Below, piece by piece: positions 37,901-46,755 of a stretch of 64,000 bases of DNA. The DNA is taken from assembly GCA_044507695.1 (NCBI GenBank), contig JBIQJD010000014.1:1-64000 (forward strand). Direction: 5' to 3'. The stretch's first letter is position 1. Each line of letters begins with the position of its first letter. Below the pieces are notes generated by a model that made no database searches, was not told the origin of the DNA, and saw only the letters and a program-made list of their open reading frames with translations. The position numbers were made by a program, and so were the translations under genes. The DNA is from JBIQJD01 sp044507695. GTDB taxonomy: Bacteria > Bacteroidota > Ignavibacteria > Ignavibacteriales > Ignavibacteriaceae.

Positions 37901-40576
37901 GTTTAAAAATACTGGTGATGTATGAAGCACAAACCTTCGGTACATATCCCAATCAATAAGCACAATTAGTTCTTCATCATACATCCCTGCTTTTTCAAAC
38001 AGACTGCGGGTATGCATTACACAAAGATTTGGAATGTGGTTCATCAATCTCATCTGATGAGGCTGAATTTGAATTGCATATCTTGTATAACGATCCTTTT
38101 CAAGCCAAACACCGTTATGATTAAAAAGCTGAACTTCTTCGGATGCTGAGTAAACAAATTCAGACTCGGGATGCTGAATAAGATAGCTATGGAGAGTTTC
38201 AAGATGATTCGGATGATATCTATCATCATCATCCAAATATGCGATATACTTACTCTGAGAATTTGCAATAGCAAAATTTAATGCAGCGGATTTTCCTTTG
38301 TGTGAGATGTTAAAATATTTAATCCGGTCATCATTAAAAGTTTGTATCAATTCTGAAATATCTTCACCGCCATCATTCACAATTATCAGATTCCAGTCAC
38401 TAAATGTCTGATCAATCACACTTTGAATTGCATTTGCAATTATTCCCTGCCGGTTATAAGTAGTCATCAAAACACAGATTTCAGGAATTGATGAAGCAGG
38501 ATCTTTTTTGAGGCAGTTTATTTTTGTCATCTCTAAAGAATGATCAACTCTCTTCTCAACATTTAAATTATAAGTTAGCTCCTGGTTACAGAGAATTTTC
38601 AGGTGTGATAAAATTTCATTTGCCCGCTTATCGAAGTTATAGGTCTCAGCAAGTTTAATATTGTTATTGATTATTTTTTTTCTTTCTTCATCATGCTGAA
38701 GATAGAAATCAATTTTTGAACACAAATCAGTTGCATCAGTGTAAGTAATTATTCCAAGCTTTGATAATCCTTCAACGTTATTGCTGATCTGAAAAGCTCC
38801 TGATGCCGCGATATCAAAGGTTCTGTTGTTAATAAATCCTTCGTCGCGCATTGTTTCCTGGTGATCATTTAAAACTATTTTTGCTTTTTGATAATATTGA
38901 GGAAGCAGTTTCCACTCAACAAATTTTCCGGCAATGAATTTTGAATCGACATAACCTTCCCAATGATCACCTATAATTTTTAGATTGTATTCTTTGTTTA
39001 ATGATTTTAAATCATCAATTATTTTACGGCAGCGGTTATTCTTAAATTCATAATTATTCCCGATAAAAAGGATATCAATTTCTTCTTCAACTTTTTTTGC
39101 TGGTTTAAATATATTTACATCTGTTGCTTGTGGTAAGTAAAAGAATGGGGCGGAAATCAAGTGCTTCATTCTTTTGAAATATTTTTCTGATGCTGAAAAA
39201 ACCAGATCATAAGAATTAATTTCTTCAGGTGAATGAAGTTCAGGATGATTAATTATCCACAAAATATTTATGTTGTGTTTTTTAAGAATATATCTGCTCA
39301 ATCCTTTTAGATGAATTACAACATGAATATTTTTATCATTCAGGTTCCACTCATCCAGGTAATGAATAACACAGTTGTGCCCATGATTTCTTAAAGCTTT
39401 TGCAAGTGATTCAGCATAAAAAATATCTCCCCAGTTTTTTTCTTCCCTTGAAGGTACGCCAATCTTAATTGCAAAATTTATTTTCGAAGGCAGATCAAAT
39501 TTATTTTTGATTAATTGAAAAAAGGATCTGTTTTTTAATTCGATATAATAATTATCTTCATCAGTGATAATTTTATCAGCCCAGCGTTTTAAAAATATTT
39601 CTCTGTTCTGAATTGATTTCTCAAATCTGTTTGCTGATTGGCTTTCAAGATGAACTATAAAGGAATCAGAGCAGTACCATACTTTTAATCCTTCCTCTCT
39701 TACCCGGAAACATAAATCAACGTCTTCATGCCCGTTTATATAAACCTCATCAAAACCGTTTAATCTTGCAAATAATTTTTTCTTAATAAACATTGCCGCA
39801 CCTGTTACTGCCTGCATTTCACGGGATATATTTGCGGCGGGATAATCTAATGGATAAAATTTAAAGATATGTGTTGCGTTTTTTTTCTTTGAGAATGCCA
39901 AACCTGCATGTTGAATTAATTTATCCGGATAAATTAATTTGATACCAACTAATCCAACTCCATTTTGATTAAGCAGTTCCATCGGCTTGCTGATAAAATC
40001 ATTAAGTGCAACGGTATCATTATTCAGGAATAATAAAGTATCAAACGATGCGTGAGACGCACCAATATTGTTTGCGCGGGCAAATCCATAGTTAAGTTCA
40101 TTGCGTAAATATTTTATTTCAAACGGTAAATTTTTATTTAATTCAGCAACTGCAATATTTGTATTATCAGTTGATGCATTATCAACTATAATCACTTCGA
40201 ATGGAATATCATTACCTAAATGAATTAATGATTTAAGACAATTGATTGTTAATTCACATTTGTTAAAAACCGGGATAATAATAGATAACCCGGAATTGGT
40301 TTGTATTTTTTTCTCGAGAATATTTTTTAAGCTTAAAATATTTTCAAGTGCAGTTTCATTAGCAGGATCAACTTTAATAATCTGTTTCAGTAAATCTGCC
40401 GCATTTTCATAATTGCCTGATTTGATGTCAACGAATGCAAGACGATTAGCCGCATCGATTGATTCATTATCATGTTCTACTAAAATTTTCGTTAATAAAT
40501 TTTTTGCTGATACAAAATCATTATTTGCAATGAACTCATCTGCTTTTAATAGCATTTGGAAAACATCAGGATTCAT
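34913..40576 (-). CDS. Giant multidomain glycosyltransferase (four GT2, one GT4-like, TPR ends)
   Basis: Protein of 1887 residues, all cytoplasmic. Residues 1-90 are TPR-like. GT2 domain 1 begins near 95 (SIIIPVFNKCELT, NNDTVAL, NGHEDVDLCFRVREEG). A CgeB/GT4-like GT-B domain spans about 378-662 (ILFIGNNYEFKNNRC, NNRTFDIAASGAFQIS). GT2 domain 2 begins near 698 (CVLMTTYNRQ, AYLDDDDRYHP), domain 3 near 1074 (SIIIPTFNKWKLT, NNDTEVSPGW, NGYEDVDLCFRLGAMG) and domain 4 near 1357 (SIITLTYNQLEYT, NNDIIVTDGW, FEDDDFCLRAQLAG). Residues about 1618-1887 are TPR with two near-copies of an MFEWxVKxNxxNKFAA unit. Domains 1 and 3 look like an internal duplication. It overlaps the upstream gene by one base. 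It could assemble a whole oligosaccharide. Confidence 0.88.
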   Translation of the reverse strand: MNPDVFQMLLKADEFIANNDFVSAKNLLTKILVEHDNESIDAANRLAFVDIKSGNYENAADLLKQIIKVDPANETALENILSLKNILEKKIQTNSGLSIIIPVFNKCELTINCLKSLIHLGNDIPFEVIIVDNASTDNTNIAVAELNKNLPFEIKYLRNELNYGFARANNIGASHASFDTLLFLNNDTVALNDFISKPMELLNQNGVGLVGIKLIYPDKLIQHAGLAFSKKKNATHIFKFYPLDYPAANISREMQAVTGAAMFIKKKLFARLNGFDEVYINGHEDVDLCFRVREEGLKVWYCSDSFIVHLESQSANRFEKSIQNREIFLKRWADKIITDEDNYYIELKNRSFFQLIKNKFDLPSKINFAIKIGVPSREEKNWGDIFYAESLAKALRNHGHNCVIHYLDEWNLNDKNIHVVIHLKGLSRYILKKHNINILWIINHPELHSPEEINSYDLVFSASEKYFKRMKHLISAPFFYLPQATDVNIFKPAKKVEEEIDILFIGNNYEFKNNRCRKIIDDLKSLNKEYNLKIIGDHWEGYVDSKFIAGKFVEWKLLPQYYQKAKIVLNDHQETMRDEGFINNRTFDIAASGAFQISNNVEGLSKLGIITYTDATDLCSKIDFYLQHDEERKKIINNNIKLAETYNFDKRANEILSHLKILCNQELTYNLNVEKRVDHSLEMTKINCLKKDPASSIPEICVLMTTYNRQGIIANAIQSVIDQTFSDWNLIIVNDGGEDISELIQTFNDDRIKYFNISHKGKSAALNFAIANSQSKYIAYLDDDDRYHPNHLETLHSYLIQHPESEFVYSASEEVQLFNHNGVWLEKDRYTRYAIQIQPHQMRLMNHIPNLCVMHTRSLFEKAGMYDEELIVLIDWDMYRRFVLHTSPVFLNQVTCEYNRKIIPGKTFAHNQMTGVYYQDSCEYYKNRLRILNKDFNIPNFKGENAVIIYLQNQTPETIIAAAEKIADAKKSIHFQPIFIIDVPLTSSLVDAIRQAEQFVFLFQWNDSGIVKDEFLKNIISKKVWQKYIIFDEIKAIDKNVICNAFNQNLRVINLSKSFNKHFESTKLRVIPNLVSIIIPTFNKWKLTKKCLDSICKHTPHHLNYELIIVDNASTDETRKELKRYEKKFPVFKVLLNDDNLGFAKANNLGAANADGKYLLLLNNDTEVSPGWLENLRSVLDNDDTVGAAGSKLLFPDNTIQHAGVVILNDKRKEINDPLVARHVRWKEHADEPDTNTKRTYQALTAACLMIRKKAFDEAGGFDENFWNGYEDVDLCFRLGAMGFKLVYQPESVLIHYESQSGPERFARAQENIKLLHDRWLGKIIPDYFVDENGKICPSGNNKIWDYFPPLIKKKKVSIITLTYNQLEYTKKFVESLFKYSGNDFELIVIDNASTDGTKNYLNQLQKKYVNVKVVFNDDNAGFPAAVNQGILQAAADYLLIANNDIIVTDGWLDRMIEVIESDKSIGLVGPISNSVSGVQLDKEAAYSTLDEMQVYAYKNKVKNKNKTFCFPRLAFLCTLIRKEVIEKIGGLDERFSPGNFEDDDFCLRAQLAGFKAAVAQDVFIHHFGSKSFTADGVENYQRRLEINKNIFVKKWGADPEEIWLHGNDVIKRELFYPINYNSLLQAFERLQLHTRENEYELAVIEFNKALNLFDKNAISEISLNESELYNIGGWLFLHTNDLGKSRHYFELALNSNPHSSDACTGLGELFFKEGNYESAKIMFEWGVKHNPVNKFAAAGIQKCKSILHSSVDAAVSITESEIAVQLEDVKKLIEKKQFEEALQQLSYIESITRTNDMKLNSAIATLKGFSSLGLNKLNEARNHFERALYDEPESSDACAGLAEIFYLSGYHSEARTMFEWAVKYNAANKFAALRLEQLNSAVSQGN

Positions 40577-42804
40577 TAAGCACTTACTTCAATTGATGAA
40601 TAATTATTTACCTTATTTTCAAGTTGATCTTTTAAATAGTAAAGATTTTCCAAAGCAGCTTCATTTTGCGGATCAAGAATCAATGCCCGTGTTAAAAGCT
40701 GTGCCGCGGAATTATAATTCTGCAGGATAATTTCAATAACGGCAAGGTCTATCAGTACTTCGGCAGATTCTTTGTAATGGTAAAGTTTGATGAGCAATTT
40801 TTTTGCATCATCATAATTTTCTTTATTAATAAGATTTTCAGCGATCTCCAGGAAAAATTTTAATACATTTGGGGGCAGATTTGCTTTAGAAGAGTATTCA
40901 TAATCTTTTACTTTTATGCTGTATGCTCTTGTTTCATTTACTGTATTACAAAAAGCAGTAAGCAGTTCTTCATTAACCGGATTAGCAGATTTTTCAGCGG
41001 CTAAAACTTTAGCATAAATCTTTAACAATTTTTTAGTTACTGCCGCAGCAGAATAATTTTCAACTGCTTTGCGCATTAATATTTTTCCATACTCAGCTTT
41101 ATATTTTTTTATTTCGTTTATCAAATCTTCCGGAGAATACTCCAGTCCATATCTTCGGCCTGAAAAATTATTCTTTCTTATCTCATCAAAAGTATCTGGC
41201 GTTACCATTCCATCCGCACCCTGATAATCAAAAATAATCGGCACTCGTCCGCAAAGCATAGCTTCAATTGCACCTCTGCCAAGTGAAATAACGATTTCGG
41301 ATTCCTGTATAAGCTGAATCAAATCTTCTTGTTTCACCTCACCAAATCCACCACCGACAAAACGAACATTTATGTTCAGCCGTTTGCATGCTTCTTTGAT
41401 TACATTAACTTTTTCTTCAGTAATCTTTGCGCTTACAACAAGAATATTATTTACATTCTCATTCAATTGCTTTTTAGGGAAGAACTTCATTGAATCAATT
41501 AAGTTGCCGATTACACTGATCTCTTCTTCCGCAATTCCATTCTTCATTAAATTTGCTTTTACCTCTTCACTTATCGCAAGGTAATGTGAGATATTAATAT
41601 CAATTGCAGGTGGCTGTTCCAAAAACGGAAGCACGCCTTGTGAGAAGAAAATAATCGGAAGCTCCGGGAATGTGTTTCGTACTTCCAGTGCATTTATATT
41701 ATGATGAACATGTGCTAAATCAAATTTTTTATCCTTTATCAATTTTAAATCTTTTACAACCTCAATTCCATCATTCTTAAATTCAACACTTAATTCACCC
41801 AGATATTTTGAATATACTGTAACATCACAATTTTGTTTTTTGAGGCTGCGCGCAAGAGTTAATGTTAGAATTTCTGAACCGCTGTTATGCAGCAGTTGAT
41901 GATTGGTTAATAAAATTTTGTAACGGATATTATCTTCTTTTTGGTAGAATCCCATTTCCTTTGAACAGCTTTTGCACATCTCATATCTTGAATAATCACC
42001 TTCTTTAAATTTTTCCTCCAGCTTCATAACTTCATTGTAGGCTGTCAGGATACCAACATCATTTATATTTGGAAAATCTTTCTTCGATTCATGAAGCCAA
42101 TCAATGCAGCATGCTATTACACTACCATCATAAAGAATATTAAAATTAACAGAAGGCTGCTTGCAGTAGTTATCCATTTTAAATCGGCTGCCTTTATCTT
42201 CATGATAAAAGTCCGGCAGCAATCCACCCCGTGAATTTGCCCAATAATCAAGATTTACTTTTACATCCGGAAAAATCTCTCTCAATTTTTGAACATTATA
42301 TCCTTCGATTACGGGACAGTTAATTTCAATATCAATTTTATCCTTTGCACAATTGATAAAATTTCTTGCGTTTGTAATCGTTTGATCATATTCCAGCTTC
42401 ATTGAATGTTCATATTCAGCTTTATCTCCCGAGTTGATATTTATATGAACCTTACGCGGGCCTGCCGAAATTAATTTTTCAATGTTCTTTTCAGTTAACA
42501 AATAACCATTAGTTGATAATACAACAAACGCATTTGTTTTTTCATTTACATCGCGAATCTTATCATAAAGTGTTGTATCAATAAGCGGTTCATGATGAAG
42601 ATAAAAACCAACCTGACCTCTAAAATCCATTTCCTGCAAATCAGAAAGAATTTTTTGCCAGGTTTTTTCGCACATCCTGCCCTTCGGATGAATTGCACCA
42701 TAGGTAAATTCGTGCGGGCAGTTTATACATTTTGCATTGCAATGGGTATGAAGCTGAATAAAGATCGCTTCAGGATGTTTAAAATTATTTTGATTGTTTT
42801 TCAA
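40576..42804 (-). CDS. Radical SAM-SPASM / glycosyltransferase / TPR fusion protein
   Basis: Protein of 742 residues starting at a TTG with AGGA upstream. Residues about 10-290 are a radical SAM domain with the cluster motif CNAKCINC (C-x3-C-x2-C) and a SPASM region with further Cys (YCKQPSVNF, VIACCIDW, MCKSCSK). Residues about 300-600 are a GT-B-like domain (ILLTNHQLLHNSGSEILTLTLARSL, VSLGRGAIEAMLCGRVPIIFDYQGADG). Residues about 660-740 are TPR-like. Radical SAM-SPASM proteins often modify peptides or sugars; fusion with a transferase suggests a radical-made modified sugar or an epimerised or deoxygenated residue (inference). Confidence 0.84.
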   Translation of the reverse strand: MKNNQNNFKHPEAIFIQLHTHCNAKCINCPHEFTYGAIHPKGRMCEKTWQKILSDLQEMDFRGQVGFYLHHEPLIDTTLYDKIRDVNEKTNAFVVLSTNGYLLTEKNIEKLISAGPRKVHININSGDKAEYEHSMKLEYDQTITNARNFINCAKDKIDIEINCPVIEGYNVQKLREIFPDVKVNLDYWANSRGGLLPDFYHEDKGSRFKMDNYCKQPSVNFNILYDGSVIACCIDWLHESKKDFPNINDVGILTAYNEVMKLEEKFKEGDYSRYEMCKSCSKEMGFYQKEDNIRYKILLTNHQLLHNSGSEILTLTLARSLKKQNCDVTVYSKYLGELSVEFKNDGIEVVKDLKLIKDKKFDLAHVHHNINALEVRNTFPELPIIFFSQGVLPFLEQPPAIDINISHYLAISEEVKANLMKNGIAEEEISVIGNLIDSMKFFPKKQLNENVNNILVVSAKITEEKVNVIKEACKRLNINVRFVGGGFGEVKQEDLIQLIQESEIVISLGRGAIEAMLCGRVPIIFDYQGADGMVTPDTFDEIRKNNFSGRRYGLEYSPEDLINEIKKYKAEYGKILMRKAVENYSAAAVTKKLLKIYAKVLAAEKSANPVNEELLTAFCNTVNETRAYSIKVKDYEYSSKANLPPNVLKFFLEIAENLINKENYDDAKKLLIKLYHYKESAEVLIDLAVIEIILQNYNSAAQLLTRALILDPQNEAALENLYYLKDQLENKVNNYSSIEVSA

Positions 42805-42920
42805 TAGAAATCCTATAAAACTTTTAAAGTTAAATGCTTTATTGTTGGACTCTATTTTTATGCCAATGAATTATTAGAAATTGGGGGAAAATTCAACGCG
42901 GAGTTAGAGGATATTCTACC

Positions 42921-42940
42921 TTTGGCTAATTTTAGCCAAA
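42921..42940. terminator. Short hairpin at the end of the TPR/coiled-coil gene
   Basis: TTTGGCTAA, two bases, TTAGCCAAA form a 9-bp stem overlapping the minus-strand stop codon (42932-42934). No T-run follows on either strand, so it is a weak terminator or RNA-processing or stability element, and read-through into the radical SAM gene is likely. Confidence 0.4.
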
Positions 42941-44791
42941 AAGAAAATCCAGCTTTTCTATTTCTGATTTGATTTGTGCCTCGATTGATTTGGTAAGTTC
43001 TGCTTGTTTTTTCTCTTTTAGTTCAGATATGTTTTTTATCCTTTCATTCTCCAGTTTAATCTGCTTCTCATAATTTTCTGAAATCGCTTGCTCATGGTTT
43101 TGATATTTCTTGTTAAGATTTGAAATTTCTTTCTCTTTTTTCTCTTTTAGGAAAGCTATATAACGAAGCAATTTTTGCTTTTGATTGGAGCGTTCAATTT
43201 TTATATATCCTGCAATGCAAAATGAAATTAATATTCCCAGAAGAAATGAAAGTCCTCCCCACTTAATTCCGGAAAAAATTATTAAACTCATTATATCAGA
43301 TATTCTTCGAATCGAGTAAATATAACTATTGGTATAACCTGCACAGCCTCCCATTAAAAAAATTAAAGATGAAAGCAACACGTTGTACCCCATTGATTTG
43401 CTGAAAGCATGGGTTGGATTGAGCTTTGGAATTGTATTTACTTTTTTCAGGGCAGATTCTGTTTCTGAAATTTGTTCAGCAATAGATGCTTCATATTTCT
43501 CAATACTTTCCTTTAATCTGTTTTTTATTTTTTGAACCTGCAATGCCTGCTCTGATTTTAACTGCTCTACCTTTTGGTATTTAATTTCAATATCTGTATT
43601 GAATGAAGATAGATCCTTCTGCATCTGCTGATAAAAATTATTCCGTACATTTTCTTTAAGATGGGTTATTCCTTCATTAAACTTTTCATTTAAAGTCTCA
43701 TAAAGATAATAGTAAAAAATGCTGTTGTTATTATATAATGGATTTGTTAAAACCTGGATCAGCAGATTTGTTGTACTTTTAAACTCATCATCATAATATT
43801 CTTTCATTTGAAGTTCATGCAGCCTTGCGGTTTTTTCTCTAAGGATCTTCAAATTTTCTCTATGCTGATTTCGTGTGTCATTAAATTCTGATGCAAAAAA
43901 ATAATACAACGATGCAAACTCATCATAATGAAAGATATTGATTATTATTGGATAAGTGATGAAATGAAGCAGCATTTCAGGATTCTTTTCATTCACTGCA
44001 TAGTTACATCTGAAAGTATCATAGCTTAAAATTTCACGCAGAAGATGATGAACGACTTCCATCCGATTCAATTTTAATTCAGTAAGAGCGAGATAGAATT
44101 TTGCAGTTATACCAAACGGGTTTATCTTTAACGCCGAATTGAATTTATTATTTGCTGAGGCAATTTCATTTTGTTTTAAATGAATAAATCCGGAACCTAA
44201 TTCAATCCGGTATAATAATTCATCACGGAATGGTTCAGTAATCTTACTTGTTAAAACAACTTCCGATGCTTTATTTAATGAATAGGCAGCTCTTTCAAAA
44301 TTTAGCCGGGATTTTTCTGTGGAGTAAACAGAAGCAGCAAGCAAATGATAGATAAAATTATTTGGATTAATTTTTTCTCCAAGATTTAATAAGGCTTCTG
44401 CAGATATTTTTTTATCGAATGCTGATTTCATCACTACCCATTTTTGATAGTTAGTAACAGCCATTTTATATAATTCATATGATGCAGAAGATTTGGAGAA
44501 ATATAATTTGAAGAAATTTTCAATGTAAGAATTTAATGGAGTATTAAGCATCCAATAAATGTGAGACTCCTCCATTCTTATGAAAGGTTCATTAATATTA
44601 ACCGGAAGAGAAAAACTTGTGAATTGTGAAATCTCCCTTGTTTTTTGCAAAGGATCAATTCGGAACCGAAGTTTCAGATTAAAATATTCACCGCAAAGCG
44701 CACGAAATTTTTTTATCTGAAACTCATCTTCAGCTCTGCCGGCTTCATCCGTTAAGTTTTTTTGGTGCTCTGCTGTTGTCTCTAAATTCAT
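42932..44791 (-). CDS. TPR/coiled-coil protein with paired C-terminal membrane helices, unknown
   Basis: Protein of 619 residues with no family I recognise. Residues about 170-260 resemble TPR helices (GSGFIHLKQNEIASANNKFNSALKINPFG). Residues about 395-450 are a coiled coil (IEIKYQKVEQLKSEQALQVQKI). Two membrane helices lie near 468-490 and 508-533 (GGLSFLLGILISFCIAGYI). A second, very charged coiled coil fills 545-610. It is the first gene of the glycosylation cluster and has a sigma-28-like promoter 24 bases before its ATG, so it should be made with flagellin. It could anchor the glycosyltransferases or a flagellar component at the inner membrane (inference). Confidence 0.7.
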   Translation of the reverse strand: MNLETTAEHQKNLTDEAGRAEDEFQIKKFRALCGEYFNLKLRFRIDPLQKTREISQFTSFSLPVNINEPFIRMEESHIYWMLNTPLNSYIENFFKLYFSKSSASYELYKMAVTNYQKWVVMKSAFDKKISAEALLNLGEKINPNNFIYHLLAASVYSTEKSRLNFERAAYSLNKASEVVLTSKITEPFRDELLYRIELGSGFIHLKQNEIASANNKFNSALKINPFGITAKFYLALTELKLNRMEVVHHLLREILSYDTFRCNYAVNEKNPEMLLHFITYPIIINIFHYDEFASLYYFFASEFNDTRNQHRENLKILREKTARLHELQMKEYYDDEFKSTTNLLIQVLTNPLYNNNSIFYYYLYETLNEKFNEGITHLKENVRNNFYQQMQKDLSSFNTDIEIKYQKVEQLKSEQALQVQKIKNRLKESIEKYEASIAEQISETESALKKVNTIPKLNPTHAFSKSMGYNVLLSSLIFLMGGCAGYTNSYIYSIRRISDIMSLIIFSGIKWGGLSFLLGILISFCIAGYIKIERSNQKQKLLRYIAFLKEKKEKEISNLNKKYQNHEQAISENYEKQIKLENERIKNISELKEKKQAELTKSIEAQIKSEIEKLDFLFG

Positions 44792-44814
44792 ATTAATATA
44801 ATTCTCCTGATCTA

Positions 44815-44841
44815 CTATCGAAAAAAAATCAGGGTTATTTA
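44815..44841 (-). promoter_or_regulatory. Sigma-28-like promoter of the glycosylation cluster
   Basis: The minus strand carries a perfect TAAA, exactly 15 spacer bases, then TTCGATAG (the five central bases CGATA of GCCGATAA conserved). Its geometry is the same as the flagellin promoter. It lies in the only gap between the flagellar operon and the 42932-44791 gene; GGAGAA precedes that ATG. Confidence 0.6.
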
Positions 44842-44877
44842 AGTGAGACTGCAGCAGTTTTTATTTTTGATAAATGT

Positions 44878-46755
44878 TTAGAGGATTTGCCCCATAATAT
44901 TTTCAGAAACAAGCGGAAAGATAAGCTGAACAGTTGTACCTTTATTCAATTCACTTATGAATTTAATTTTCCCGCCCATTTTCTCAACATAATTATAAGC
45001 CATCGTTAATCCCAAACCCGCGCCTTCAAAATATTTTGTGTAACCTTCTTCAGCCTGAACAAACGCTTCTACAAATGAACGGATTTTTTCTTTATCCATT
45101 CCAATTCCGGTATCTATCACAGAAATAACTGCTTTATCATTTACTATTTCTGAATTTAAAGTTACAGAGCCCGAGAGAGTGTATTTTATAGCATTATCAA
45201 CAAGGGCAAAAATTACTTTTTCCATTTTTACCCAATCAACAATTATGAAAATATCCGGATCGGATGATTCAAATTTAAAGTTCAGATTTTTATTTACAGC
45301 TTCTACATATTTCTTGTTAAATACTGCTTTCAATATTTTATTTATATTATGAATATCAACTTCAAGTTCAACCTGCTCTGATTCAATGTGTGATACTTCA
45401 ACAATATTAGAAAACAGATTTAATATGCGGTTCAGAATATCTTTTAATGATTGGGTAAGATCTCTGAGAACATTATAATCTTTAACTACAAGTCCTTCTT
45501 CAATAATTTCAGAATAACCCATCAATGCATTTAATGGAGTTCTTATTTCGTGAGACATGTTTTTTAAAATTGCACTCTTCAAACGGTTAAAATGATTTTC
45601 TTTTTCATATGCGCGTTTCAATTGCTCCTGGTAATTATTCTGATCTGTAATATCATTAAGTGTAACAATATAAATTGTTTCATCATCTACAGTATTTATT
45701 ATGAATGAAATTTTTACAATATAATTCCGGTTATTAAAATCATACTTAAAAACCGGCACCTGGTTTTCAGAACTAACCTCGTATATGTTTTCGTAGAAGG
45801 CTTCAAGCAGGCTTGTATCAATTACGTATTCCAGTTTCTCATGCAGCAGCGTTTTACTGATTGAAAAAATATTGCAAAAATTTTCATTTGCATCTTCAAA
45901 ATAAAATTGTCCGGCTTTGCACTTCACCAGCAGGAGCAAATCTGAAACATTATTTATAATTGATTTTAATTGTTTCTCATTTTTCTTTATAAGTTTTGTG
46001 TTGATTATATGTTCGGTAATATCATTCCCTCTCAAAATAAAATTCTGCTTGCCATCAGTACTTGTAACCGGAATGAGTTTTAATTCAAAATAACTTTCCT
46101 CTTCAAAAGCTTTACAGGTAATTATGGAACTCCATACTTCTTTTTTCTCAATTGATTCGATCAGATTTAAAAGAGATTTTTCATCCAGGTAATTGGCAAG
46201 AACATCATAAACAAACTGATTATAGATTAAATCAATTCTTGTATTAAAAAGTAGATCACAAAATGATGTTGAAAAAGATACCCGTCCGTTTTCATCAAGT
46301 ATCATCGCTGGAATATTTCCATAATCAAGCGCCTGATTAAGCGTGTTCAGTTTTGATTCAAGTTTAATCTTCTCTTCAAGAGGTTTGAAAGCTATTATTA
46401 AATATTCTGATGAACTTACAAATACTCTTTCCACCGATATAAAAAAATTCTTTTGAGCATTTATTCCTTCATTCAGGATATCAACTTCACATTCAAATCC
46501 GGAGTATTTGCTTTGCGCAAAAGTCCGGAGCAGATATTCAAGATTAGGGTCTGTTTTAAGGCATGATATTTTCTCATAACCGATGCTGCCGAAAATATTT
46601 CTGAACGCCTGGTTTGAATAGATAATATTTTCAAGCATGTCCGCAATGATAAGCGGATTTGAATTAGGCAGCTCAACAAAAGCCGCATTGGCACTTGAAA
46701 ATTGTCCGGGCTTGGATTTTTTATCCAGTTCGTAAAAATTAATGTATTTCAGCAT
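44878..46755 (-). CDS. Multi-PAS histidine kinase in the flagellar operon
   Basis: Soluble kinase of 625 residues. About three PAS-like domains occupy residues 20-385 (IIADMLENIIYSNQAFRNIFG, PAMILDENGRVSFSTSFCDLLF, CKAGQFYFEDANENFCNIF). HisKA has the phospho-His in NMSHEIRTPLNALMGYSEII (His near 401). HATPase_c has FALVDNAIKYT, DTGIGMDKEKI and GAGLGLTMAYNYVEKMGG, all intact. It is the last gene of the operon and overlaps the previous gene by 17 bases. It is the only apparently complete kinase in this operon and the natural phosphodonor for the receiver proteins encoded upstream (inference). Confidence 0.9.
   Translation of the reverse strand: MLKYINFYELDKKSKPGQFSSANAAFVELPNSNPLIIADMLENIIYSNQAFRNIFGSIGYEKISCLKTDPNLEYLLRTFAQSKYSGFECEVDILNEGINAQKNFFISVERVFVSSSEYLIIAFKPLEEKIKLESKLNTLNQALDYGNIPAMILDENGRVSFSTSFCDLLFNTRIDLIYNQFVYDVLANYLDEKSLLNLIESIEKKEVWSSIITCKAFEEESYFELKLIPVTSTDGKQNFILRGNDITEHIINTKLIKKNEKQLKSIINNVSDLLLLVKCKAGQFYFEDANENFCNIFSISKTLLHEKLEYVIDTSLLEAFYENIYEVSSENQVPVFKYDFNNRNYIVKISFIINTVDDETIYIVTLNDITDQNNYQEQLKRAYEKENHFNRLKSAILKNMSHEIRTPLNALMGYSEIIEEGLVVKDYNVLRDLTQSLKDILNRILNLFSNIVEVSHIESEQVELEVDIHNINKILKAVFNKKYVEAVNKNLNFKFESSDPDIFIIVDWVKMEKVIFALVDNAIKYTLSGSVTLNSEIVNDKAVISVIDTGIGMDKEKIRSFVEAFVQAEEGYTKYFEGAGLGLTMAYNYVEKMGGKIKFISELNKGTTVQLIFPLVSENIMGQIL

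Noticed and set aside
34913..44791. Repeated sequence suggestive of a repeat array or assembly duplication
   Set aside because: The repeats are at protein level (TPR units and GT2 domains) with diverged codons; no long DNA repeats were seen.
31642..44791. Horizontally acquired island with mobile elements
   Set aside because: No transposase, integrase or attachment repeats, and base composition looks like the surroundings; acquisition cannot be shown from the window.
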